The notes under the pieces: model-generated
What the model saw: only the letters and a program-made list of their open reading frames with translations
Told to the model about the DNA's origin: nothing
The model's database searches: none
Made by a program: the position numbers and the translations under genes
Shown here: in pieces, positions 56,916-63,922 of the stretch
How positions within the stretch are numbered: position 1 is the first letter of the stretch
Layout of the letters: each line of letters starts with the position of its first letter
NCBI GenBank assembly: GCA_963788145.1
Contig: CAWBFQ010000003.1
Span: forward strand, 434,001-498,000
From: UTCFX2 sp963788145
GTDB lineage: Bacteria; Chloroflexota; Anaerolineae; Anaerolineales; UBA4823
DNA: 64,000 nucleotides
Reading direction: 5' to 3'

Positions 56916-58218
56916 CACGGCTTTCACAAAGTAGCTTGACAGAATAAAGGATCTTCTTCGGTAAACTTGTTGTAACCAAACATCAAGAACCGGAGAAGAC
57001 CCAAATGGATTATATCAATCTAGAACCCCAGCAAGATATCAATGAAAATGGATTGATATTTGATATCGGCAGTCTGTATGCATACTTTCAACAAGTGAGT
57101 GATACCCGCAAAGCCAAAGGGAAACGGTATCCGCTGGCAATGCTGTTGTTGCTGATGATGCTGGCTAAGCTGGGGGGTGAAGACAACGCCAGCGGTATCG
57201 CCGATTGGGTGGCAAATCGAGTTGAAGTGTTGCATGAACTGAAGGTAATACAACAGGAGAAAGTCCCGTGTCATATGACCTATAGACGGATATTGCAGGA
57301 CACGATCGAACCAGACGAATTTGAAAAGGTAGCCCAAGATTTTCATAAAGGTCGCCTGGAAGAAAGCACAGAGATTGTATTCACCATTGACGGAAAAGCT
57401 CTCAAAGGGACAATTCCGGCTGGGGAAGTGCGAGGCTTGCACTTGTTGAGCATTTACGTACCCGATCAAGGCCTAGTATTGGCAGAAGTTGAGGTGGATC
57501 GTAAGGAAAACGAGATTGTGGCAGCTCCCAAAATTCTTAGACAGGTGAACTTGAGCGGAACAATCGTAATCGGAGATGCAATGCATGCCCAACGAGAAGC
57601 CTCGACACAGATTGCTGATGCCGGCGGAGATTTTATTTGGACCATCAAAGGCAATCAACCTCGTACTCACTGGGCAATTGAAAAGTTGTTCGTGCATGAA
57701 GTGTGCAATCTTCGCCAAGGTGCTCCACTATCGAAGCATTGCCAGATGTTCACACAGGTCAATAAAGGGCATGGGAGAATTGAAAAGCGCACTATCATGG
57801 TCAGTACTGAATTGAATGATTATCTGGATTGGCCTTACGTAGCCCAGGTTTTCCGCATCGAAAGAAACATCTGGCACGAAACATACAAGGGTAGAACCCG
57901 TCATGTCGTTTATGGTTTGACCAGCCTTTCACCTCAGGAAGCTTCTCCAGAGAGATTGCTCTTTTTAGTCCGTCATTACTGGGGTATCGAGAGCGGATTA
58001 CACTATCGCAGAGACGTTACCCTGCATGAAGATGCTACCCGACTGATGGTTGCCAACTCCGGTCATAATATGGCTATCTTGAATAATCTCATCATCGGAC
58101 TTTGTCTCCAGAATGGCTTCCATAATCTCGCCAAAGCTCGTCGCTTATTCGATGCCAAGCCCGCTCAGGCTCTCCAACTGATTTTATCTTCTGGAACTCC
58201 TTTCTTGTGAAAGCCGTG
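56916..58218 (+). mobile_element. Intact ISAs1-family insertion sequence, 1303 bp
   Basis: Bounded by perfect 14-bp terminal inverted repeats, CACGGCTTTCACAA at 56916-56929 and its complement at 58205-58218, and by a 10-bp direct repeat. It encodes one transposase in one frame. The perfect ends, perfect duplication and uninterrupted ORF indicate a recent, probably still active insertion between ssrA and the sigma-factor gene. Confidence 0.93.
57005..58210 (+). CDS. ISAs1-family transposase (DDE)
   Basis: 401-aa transposase of the ISAs1/H-repeat-associated family. It has the N-terminal domain LYAYFQQVSDTRKAKGKRYP, then catalytic acidic residues in FTIDGKALKGTI and VIGDAMHAQREASTQI, and the glutamate region RHYWGIESGLHYRRDVTLHE. 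Its stop codon lies within the right inverted repeat. The AT-richer composition differs from the neighbouring host genes. Confidence 0.95.
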   Translation: MDYINLEPQQDINENGLIFDIGSLYAYFQQVSDTRKAKGKRYPLAMLLLLMMLAKLGGEDNASGIADWVANRVEVLHELKVIQQEKVPCHMTYRRILQDTIEPDEFEKVAQDFHKGRLEESTEIVFTIDGKALKGTIPAGEVRGLHLLSIYVPDQGLVLAEVEVDRKENEIVAAPKILRQVNLSGTIVIGDAMHAQREASTQIADAGGDFIWTIKGNQPRTHWAIEKLFVHEVCNLRQGAPLSKHCQMFTQVNKGHGRIEKRTIMVSTELNDYLDWPYVAQVFRIERNIWHETYKGRTRHVVYGLTSLSPQEASPERLLFLVRHYWGIESGLHYRRDVTLHEDATRLMVANSGHNMAILNNLIIGLCLQNGFHNLAKARRLFDAKPAQALQLILSSGTPFL

Positions 58219-58228
58219 GGTAGGATAT
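58219..58228. repeat. Target-site duplication, right copy
   Basis: GGTAGGATAT immediately after the right inverted repeat, identical to 56906-56915. Confidence 0.9.
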
Positions 58229-58237
58229 GCTGTCAGC

Positions 58238-58267
58238 TTGTTCCATAGCAGAAGCGTATGTTATACT
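58238..58267 (+). promoter_or_regulatory. Candidate promoter of the sigma-factor operon
   Basis: TTGTTC at 58238-58243 and TATACT at 58262-58267, spacer 18 bp. The leader before the ATG at 58396 contains a small AACAAGG/CCTTGTT stem followed by TT, and a 28-codon ORF (58317-58403) that overlaps the sigma start; either could modulate expression but neither is convincing alone. Confidence 0.4.
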
Positions 58268-58395
58268 CGATTGATATTCTTTTATGATGAAACTATTCTG
58301 AAGGTATGGGGTTTTTATGGGTAACAAGGGCAATCCTTGTTTTGCAAGAATTCCGCCCGGTGGCTGCCCGAAATCCCTGACGAAGGGTGACGTGC

Positions 58396-59034
58396 ATGGT
58401 TGATGCCGACGATGAGGCCGTGCTGGAAAGCGCCATCGGGGGAAGCACAGAAGCGTTTGGCGTGCTGTATGAACGCTATGTGACTCGCATTTACAACTAT
58501 ATCTACTACCGGGTCGGCAATGCCAATGAGGCAGAGGATCTTACCGAGCGTGTGTTTCTGCGCGCCCTGCGTCATATCGAGAATTATACTCATCGTGGAT
58601 TACCTTTCTCGGCCTGGCTATACCGAATTGCGCATAACCTGGTAGCGAACTGGCATCGTGATAACAGCCGCCGGAAAGATGTGCCACTGGATGATGGTTT
58701 GCTGATCTCACAGCACTTTAATTTCCCGGAGCAGGAACTGATGCGCAGCGAAGAGCAAGCAAGGCTACTGGATGTGATCCACAAGCTGCCAAATGATCGA
58801 CAAGAGTTACTGATTTTGAAATTTGTGGATGACCTCTCGAACATTGAAATCGGTCGGGTGATGGGACGAACCGAAGGAGCTATCAAAAGTCTGTATCATC
58901 GCACGCTGTTGAGTATTCGAGATGAACTGATCAACCTTGCGATTTTACCGGACGACGATCTGGATTTTAGCGACAAACAGGACACGGAAACCATTGAACC
59001 AGGAGCAAGCAACCAAATTACGGATTGTGATTGA
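58396..59034 (+). CDS. ECF-type RNA polymerase sigma factor
   Basis: 212-aa sigma-70 family protein with only regions 2 and 4. Region 2: FGVLYERYVTRIYNYIYYRV, AEDLTERVFLRAL, FSAWLYRIAHNLVANWHRD. Region 4: LPNDRQELLILKFVDDLSNI and EIGRVMGRTEGAIKSLYHRT (helix-turn-helix). ATG 58396 is chosen over 58387 from family fit. It is followed, with overlaps, by a DegV gene and a small membrane protein, which may include its regulator. Confidence 0.9.
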   Translation: MVDADDEAVLESAIGGSTEAFGVLYERYVTRIYNYIYYRVGNANEAEDLTERVFLRALRHIENYTHRGLPFSAWLYRIAHNLVANWHRDNSRRKDVPLDDGLLISQHFNFPEQELMRSEEQARLLDVIHKLPNDRQELLILKFVDDLSNIEIGRVMGRTEGAIKSLYHRTLLSIRDELINLAILPDDDLDFSDKQDTETIEPGASNQITDCD

Positions 59035-59866
59035 CAGCGCCGGCGACATGCCGGAAGGCTGGGCCGCGGATTACGACATCCATATTATCCCCATCAATAT
59101 TCATTTCGGAGAGACAACCTACCTGCAGGGTGTGGACCTGAGTAATCAGCAATTCTACCAAATGGCGAAAGTAAGCCGCGAATTCCCAAAGACATCCCAA
59201 CCAACTCCGCAGCAATTTATCCAGATGTACCAACAAATAGCTAAACCCGGCGATAAGATTCTTTCTCTACATGTGACCGGCAAACTATCAGGCACTCTAG
59301 CTTCGGCGGAAATGGCTGCACGTGAACTGCAGGGTGAAATGCAGGTATTCCCGGTCGATTCGAAGAGCGGGTCTGCTGCGATGGGATATTTGGCTCGTGA
59401 AGCCCGTCTTATGGAACGAGGGGGAGCTAGTCTGGATCAAATCTTGAAACGTATGGACTGGATCGGTGATCAGACACAGATTATCCTGACGCTGGATACA
59501 ATGGAATTTGCTCGCCGTAGCGGTAGGGTAAAGGCGCTGCAAGCCGCTCTGGCTTCGCTATTGAATGTCAAACCGGTAATTATCCTGCGTAATGGAGAAT
59601 TGGTTCTTGGCGACCGGGTACGGACGCGCATGCGGGCGCTTGAATACGTGGTTGATATTCTGGAGAAGCGGGTTGGATCTCAAAAAGTGCGAGTGGCTGT
59701 GGTCCATGCGGAGGACAGCACTGCAGCTGCTATCCTCAAACAAATGGCGCAAGAACGATTAAATTGTGCGGAATTGATCGAAACCGAATTGTCGATCGGT
59801 GTGGCAGCTAACCTGGGACCAGGTACGGTGGGTATTGTGGCATACCCATTGGAGGAATTTTTATGA
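58994..59866 (+). CDS. DegV family fatty-acid-binding protein (second copy)
   Basis: About 290 aa. LRIVIDSAGDMPEGWAADYD, PKTSQPTPQQFIQMYQQI, HVTGKLSGTLASAEMAAREL, LDTMEFARRSGRVKALQAAL and AANLGPGTVGIVAYP follow the DegV/FakB fold and lipid site. Only about the same fold is shared with the copy at 27.8 kb. Start TTG 58994 (LNQEQATKLRIV) overlaps the sigma gene by 41 bp; the longer frame from 58937 is less likely. Overlaps the next gene by 4 bp. Confidence 0.9.
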   Translation: MNQEQATKLRIVIDSAGDMPEGWAADYDIHIIPINIHFGETTYLQGVDLSNQQFYQMAKVSREFPKTSQPTPQQFIQMYQQIAKPGDKILSLHVTGKLSGTLASAEMAARELQGEMQVFPVDSKSGSAAMGYLAREARLMERGGASLDQILKRMDWIGDQTQIILTLDTMEFARRSGRVKALQAALASLLNVKPVIILRNGELVLGDRVRTRMRALEYVVDILEKRVGSQKVRVAVVHAEDSTAAAILKQMAQERLNCAELIETELSIGVAANLGPGTVGIVAYPLEEFL

Positions 59867-60204
59867 TAGACCGAAGAGAGCGCAACTTGGCTCGTAAGGC
59901 TGATTTGAATCAATTGAAACGGACGCCTGAGGTAGAATCTTACTTGATGTCGACCTTCCGGCCAGTGGCGCCTAGATCGGATTTCGTGAGCGGGTTGAAG
60001 TCTCGTCTAACGGACCCAGCTACGATCCAGAAGCCACAGGTATCGAATGGGCAATTGATCTTATTGTTAATCGCGGCGATGGCCGGGACAGTGATCCTGG
60101 TGGCGGGGATGTTGCGTCTTGTGATCGAATTGATTGGGGCAGTCACCATCATGAGGCTTTATAGCCGGGAAACGCAGGGTAATAGCCGATCCGGGTTAGA
60201 TTGA
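59863..60204 (+). CDS. Small single-TM hypothetical protein, possible sigma regulator
   Basis: 113 aa. The charged N-terminal half contains YLMSTFRPVAPRSDFVSGLK, a pattern seen in juxtamembrane parts of sigma-linked membrane proteins. One or two TM segments occupy about 63-95. No zinc anti-sigma HxxxCxxC motif is present. Position third in the sigma-DegV operon suggests, but does not show, an anti-sigma role. Confidence 0.65.
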   Translation: MIDRRERNLARKADLNQLKRTPEVESYLMSTFRPVAPRSDFVSGLKSRLTDPATIQKPQVSNGQLILLLIAAMAGTVILVAGMLRLVIELIGAVTIMRLYSRETQGNSRSGLD

Positions 60205-60230
60205 AGAAGAATCTGCGAGGCGGGTTATTG

Positions 60231-60581
60231 TTACGCGTCCAGTTGAAGCGGTGGTTCGAGAAGGGTTTGTTTGAGCCAGAGGGCTTCGGCGATCAGGTCG
60301 GCTGGGATCGGCAGGGTGTGGTCGGGTGACAGGCGCACCAGGAAATGGGCAGCGATTTCGGCGGTCTGCGGGGGAATTTCGGGCAGGCCAGCCAGCATTT
60401 TAAGCACGTCGTAAGCGTTATTTGAAGCGGTTTGGCGGCCGCGGCGGCGCAGGTATTCGGCGCAGACCAGCCCGGCTGCCCGCCGGGCGCACACCCGCGC
60501 CATGCCCTCATTGCCGCGCTGACGCGCGCTCTGGGCGGTTTCGATCTCGGTTTGGAATTGGGTTTGCCAGGATGCGTTCAT
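60231..60581 (-). CDS. Hypothetical protein, HEPN-like helical
   Basis: 116 aa, probably all-helical. The N-terminal part contains ARQRGNEGMARVCARRAAGL and then an Arg-rich segment. I recall similar small proteins in Chloroflexota but cannot name the family. ATG 60581 is chosen because upstream sequence belongs to the RHS-like repeat, with which the frame is continuous. GC content is high, unlike the AT-rich ORFs of the array to its right. Confidence 0.6.
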   Translation of the reverse strand: MNASWQTQFQTEIETAQSARQRGNEGMARVCARRAAGLVCAEYLRRRGRQTASNNAYDVLKMLAGLPEIPPQTAEIAAHFLVRLSPDHTLPIPADLIAEALWLKQTLLEPPLQLDA

Positions 60582-60608
60582 CAGCGATATTGTAGCAAAG
60601 AACCGCCC

Positions 60609-60893
60609 AGCCCGCCACCCCCGCCCACCAGACCGGGTGGAGGGGATTGCCTTCGCGCCCTCGCTCTGCTGCACCCGGTCGCCCAGGCCATTATCGCTGA
60701 AAGCCACCTCCGCCTGGTTGTCATCGAGCAGGCTGCCGTTAGCGTCCCAGGTGTACGTGATGGAATCCACCGCCGTCAGCCGGTAGAGCGGGTGGGAGAA
60801 ATGTGAGATCAAAGAGCGGTGACAGCTTGCCATGCCCCGATTTTATCAAGAACACCAGAAAAAGTGAAGCTCCGACCCACGCTGCTCGCTGGT
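60609..60893 (-). repeat. RHS-core remnant with GC-rich boundary, copy A
   Basis: Minus-strand coding remnant HFSHPLYRLTAVDS, YTWDANGSLLDDNQAEVAF, GLGDRVQQSEGAKAIP, a YD-repeat segment cut off just after the GLGDR motif. It begins with a conserved non-RHS stretch (plus strand CCCCGATTTTATCAAGAACA) and ends in the GC-rich motif shared by all copies. The first 80 bp on its right contain no gene. Confidence 0.75.
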
Positions 60894-60996
60894 TTGGAAA
60901 ACTTTTTCATATGACTTCCTCGGATTGATTTACCTGGAGTCTACACCACATGACCTCAACGCTCAAGAGGGATGCTATCCAATTTTATGAATCAAA

Positions 60997-61281
60997 TCAA
61001 TGGTCATTTAGATCAAATGGGGGTTGCGTTGCTGGCGGAAAATCGCTAGGATCCAACCTGCGAAGTATTTTTATATTCCAAATAATCCCATCCGATTCTG
61101 AACTAACTCTTATCATGTCAGGATATGTTTTTGTGTGATATTTCGGATTGATTTTTAGGTACTCTTCAGTTTTCATAGCCACCGTGAATCCCAAACCAAT
61201 CGGTTTTAATTTATGGTTATTGCATAATAACAATAAGTCTTTAAGTATTTGATGAAAATCCACTTCTATATAATCGCTCAT
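60997..61281 (-). CDS. Small unknown cargo ORF of the RHS array
   Basis: 94 aa, cytoplasmic, no recognised family. The start ATG 61281 has an AAAGGAG site. Sequence such as SDYIEVDFHQILKDLLLLCN and GLGFTVAMKTEEYLK is helix-plus-strand and AT-rich compared with the flanking repeats. The frame is also continuous with repeat B upstream, but the ribosome site marks a separate gene. Position directly after an RHS remnant suggests an orphan immunity protein. Confidence 0.55.
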   Translation of the reverse strand: MSDYIEVDFHQILKDLLLLCNNHKLKPIGLGFTVAMKTEEYLKINPKYHTKTYPDMIRVSSESDGIIWNIKILRRLDPSDFPPATQPPFDLNDH

Positions 61282-61347
61282 TTTCTCTCCTTTTTGACTT
61301 TTCGTCATTTTGCGTGGCTCAGACTTTCCAGGTTTAAAGCAACCGCA

Positions 61348-61712
61348 GTCCGCAGGGCACGCCGCGCCCGCCACCCCCGCCCGCGTGGCGGGGATTGCCT
61401 TCGCGCCCTCGCTCTGCTGCACGCGGTCTCCAAGCCCGTTATAACCGAACGTCACCTCAGCCTGCCCATCGTCGACCGAGACCAGCCGGTTCGACAGATC
61501 GTATTCATAGCTCTTCGCCCCATCGTCCAGCAAATTCCCGTTGGCGTCCCAGGTGTAGGTGGCGGCAAAATTGCCGATGGAATCCGCCGCCGTCAGCCGG
61601 TAGAGCGGGTGGGAGAAATGTGAGATCAAAGAGCGGTAATAGCTTGCCATGCCCCGATTTTATCAAGAACACCGGAAAAAGTGGGGCTCCGACCCACGCT
61701 ACTCGCTGGTTG
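61348..61712 (-). repeat. RHS-core remnant with GC-rich boundary, copy B (longest)
   Basis: Minus-strand YD-repeat stretch: HPLYRLTAADSIGNFAATYT, WDANGNLLDDGAKSYEYDL, SNRLVSVDDGQAEVTFGYNG, LGDRVQQSEGAKAIPATRA. It is the most complete copy and retains the segment lost by deletion in A and D. Ends at the GC-rich motif with CGCAGGGCACGCCGCGCCC. Confidence 0.8.
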
Positions 61713-61757
61713 ACCTGGAAAATTGCAACTCATCATGTTTTCACGGGTACAAGCACA

Positions 61758-62186
61758 TCAGGGATCTTCCCAAGGACATTTCTCAATACAAAATGTTTGT
61801 GGGCCAGTATATCCATGCTCTTCCCCCTGTTTCACAGCCCCACGAAACTCTGCAATCCCGACATCAGCATTCAAAGGTACTTTCCATTCCCATATGCATG
61901 AACCAGCGGGGTCAGCTTTCATCTCAGTTAAGTCAAGTGTAACCCATTTGTTCTTATTCACATTTTTATAACCAATAGCGCCGGTACAAACGTTCTCAGT
62001 AGATGTCTTTATGGCGAAGATGCCAATATCCCCCTTATTTATTGTCTTAGGCATTTTTGAGATAGTTACTTCTAGATCGCTTTTCTCAGCCGGAGTACGC
62101 GCAGGAGCGCTCAACGACCTACACGATATTTGCATCATAGCAATCATGAAGGTGGGAATACAAAGTACTAATAAATATTTTTTCAT
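61758..62186 (-). CDS. Small lipoprotein, cargo ORF of the RHS array
   Basis: 142 aa. The signal peptide MKKYLLVLCIPTFMIAMMQ ends in ISC, a lipobox. The mature part, about 120 aa with VTISKMPKTINKGDIGIFAI and NVCTGAIGYKNVNKNKWVTL, looks like one Ig-like beta-sandwich domain. GGAGATACA precedes ATG 62186. AT-rich and unlike the host genes. A membrane-anchored immunity or surface protein is possible. Confidence 0.65.
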   Translation of the reverse strand: MKKYLLVLCIPTFMIAMMQISCRSLSAPARTPAEKSDLEVTISKMPKTINKGDIGIFAIKTSTENVCTGAIGYKNVNKNKWVTLDLTEMKADPAGSCIWEWKVPLNADVGIAEFRGAVKQGEEHGYTGPQTFCIEKCPWEDP

Positions 62187-62256
62187 TGTATCTCCATTTA
62201 CTATTGCCTAATTAGGAGACCCATATCGCGATATATCTTCGTCTATCCAGGTCGAA

Positions 62257-62396
62257 GTCCGTAGGGCCCGCCACCCCCGCCCACCAGACCGCGTGGCGGG
62301 GATTGCGTTCGCGCCCTCGCTCTGCTGAGCGCGGTCGCCCAGGCCATTGTACACAAAGGCACTTCCGCCTGCCCGTCATCGAGCAGGTGGGAGCGA
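62257..62396 (-). repeat. RHS-core remnant with GC-rich boundary, copy C (shortest)
   Basis: The GC-rich motif GTAGGGCCCGCCACCCCCGC through CTCGCTCTGCTG is kept, followed by only a damaged piece of the RHS segment up to the GAGCAGGTGGGAG junction. The conserved outer stretch found in A, B and D is absent. Confidence 0.7.
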
Positions 62397-62402
62397 CTTA
62401 CC

Positions 62403-63018
62403 CTACCGGCTTAAACAGTATAACGATATTTTCTCCTCAATCGATTTTAAAGCATTTTGAAGAACGCCTTGTCCTTTTATCATATTTTCTGGTGGTACTG
62501 ACCATATAGAAAACACAGAAATATATTCATCATAATGGCCAACTGCTATGCAAAGTTTACTCTTTGTAATGGGATATCCGCCCTCGAAGTCTGCACAAGC
62601 AAGCCTAAATTGTTCTGCAAAATGGTCGGTGAAAGACATCCATTCGGGAGCTTCCCAAGAAGAAACCTTATTTGCATTTGGGAACCAAGGGTAAGCGAAA
62701 CCTTTAGTGGCTGCCGTTTTATCTGCGAACCGGTAAATTGAGTGTATTGCTCTGGCATCAATACTATTAAATTGCTGGTATAGATTTTCTACCGCTGAGC
62801 TAGGAGCGGTTTCATACGGCCCTTAACACTGTTGTCTCTTGGGTCCATCCTTCCGGAAATGCTGATGCTTCTAAAAGCAAGTCACTTGTCAGAAAATTCC
62901 TTTTCGTGATGGGAATATTGGGTGATCGTGAAGTACAACTCATTATCACACATAAAAGCAATATACTCTGGAACAATAATCTCAAATACTTATGTTTATT
63001 CATCATTGAATTACTCAT
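62403..63018 (-). CDS. Lipoprotein of unknown function, cargo ORF of the RHS array, one frameshift
   Basis: About 204 aa. The signal peptide ends in VIMSCTS (lipobox). The first frame stops after ETTVLRAV. One A fewer at 62823-62824 gives TTVLGPYETAPSSAVENLYQ and continues through YRFADKTAATKGFAYPWFPN to NALKSIEEKISLYCLSR-stop. No family recognised. An AT-rich, membrane-anchored product like its neighbour at 61758. Confidence 0.6.
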
Positions 63019-63081
63019 GGTTCGGTCAATTTTCCAGCAGGTTTTGGAAAACCCACTGCAAGTTGGGTATAAATCTCAGCA

Positions 63082-63398
63082 GTCCGTAGGGCGCGCCGGG
63101 CGCGCCACCCCCGCCCACCAGACCGCGTGGCGGGGATTGCCTGCGCAGCCTCGCTCTGCTGAGCGCGCCCGCCCAGGCCATTATCGCTGAAAGCCACCTC
63201 CGCCTGCTTGTCATCCAGCAGGTTGCCGTTGGCGTCCCAGGTGTAAGTGGCGGCAAAATTGCCGACGGAATCGACCGCCGCCAGCCGGTCGAGCGGGTGG
63301 GAGAAATGTGAGATCAAAGAGCGGTGACAGCTTACCATGCCCCGATTTTATCAAGAACACCGGAAAAAGTGGGGCTCCGACCCACGCTACTCACTACC
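63082..63398 (-). repeat. RHS-core remnant with GC-rich boundary, copy D
   Basis: Minus-strand SHFSHPLDRLAAVDSVGNFA, ATYTWDANGNLLDDKQAEVA and DNGLGGRAQQSEAAQAIPAT, ending in the GC-rich motif. It shares with A and B the outer 60 bp beginning ATGCCCCGATTTTATCAAGA on the plus strand. Confidence 0.78.
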
Positions 63399-63518
63399 CC
63401 TTAATTGACGAAGGTATTGTTAAAAAAGAAAAGGTTTCGTCCATTAAGGTTCCGGAAGGTTTATACGAACTTAAATGTACTGCCTTCATTGGCGATTGGC
63501 TCTTAAACTTGCCTTATA

Positions 63519-63840
63519 TCATAGATACAACAAAAACTGCATAAATTCTTTATTTTCTTTGACAACAATTAAATGATCTGCGATGACCTTGTCTCGCTGA
63601 AGGATTTTTCGAAAATATGGTCTAATATCTACCGGCTGATTAATTTGATTAATCATCATTCCCTCTTTATCAGTACGAACTATCCGATCCTTACAAACAG
63701 TAAAAGTATCTGCATTTTTCCTCCTTAACATATCTAATAGTTGATCGGATAATACTGTAAGCAGCCATAAGCACGTGATCTATCTCATCCCTTTTGAAGG
63801 GTAAATCAGGGTTTGTAAAATAGGCCTCTAATGAATTCAT
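63519..63840 (-). CDS. Small unknown cargo ORF of the RHS array, probable frameshift
   Basis: About 106 aa in two frames. ATG 63840 has a strong AAGGAGGTGAGG site and gives MNSLEAYFTNPDLPFKRDE then AAYSIIRSTIRYVKE. The next frame continues NADTFTVCKDRIVRTDKEGM and IRPYFRKILQRDKVIADHLI, to the stop at 63519. The join lies in GGAGGAAAAA near 63725. No family recognised; the position suggests an immunity-type gene. Confidence 0.5.
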
Positions 63841-63861
63841 TATCCTCACCTCCTTAATGCA

Positions 63862-63907
63862 GTCGTAGGGCGCGCCGCGCCCGCCACCCCCGCCCACCAG
63901 ACCGCAC
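63862..63907 (-). repeat. GC-rich boundary motif, copy E (no RHS segment)
   Basis: GTAGGGCGCGCCGCGCCCGC followed by CACCCCCGCCCACCAGACCG, then it departs from the other copies. It abuts the end of a gene rather than an RHS remnant, showing that the motif can exist alone. GGGCGCG-C-CGCGCCC forms a 7-bp palindrome. Confidence 0.6.
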
Positions 63908-63922
63908 GCCACCCCCAACCGC

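Noticed and set aside
58317..58403. 28-codon ORF as a leader peptide controlling the sigma factor
   Set aside because: It overlaps the sigma start but has no good ribosome site, no regulatory codon run and only a weak stem nearby.
60834..63544. Plus-strand ORFs starting MPRFYQEHRKKWGSDPRYS in the RHS array, including one ending KVPEGLYELKCTAFIGD
   Set aside because: The start is the antisense of the repeat's outer 60 bp, occurs in several copies followed by unrelated sequence or an early stop, and has no ribosome site. The 63400-63544 tail looks somewhat protein-like but cannot be supported.
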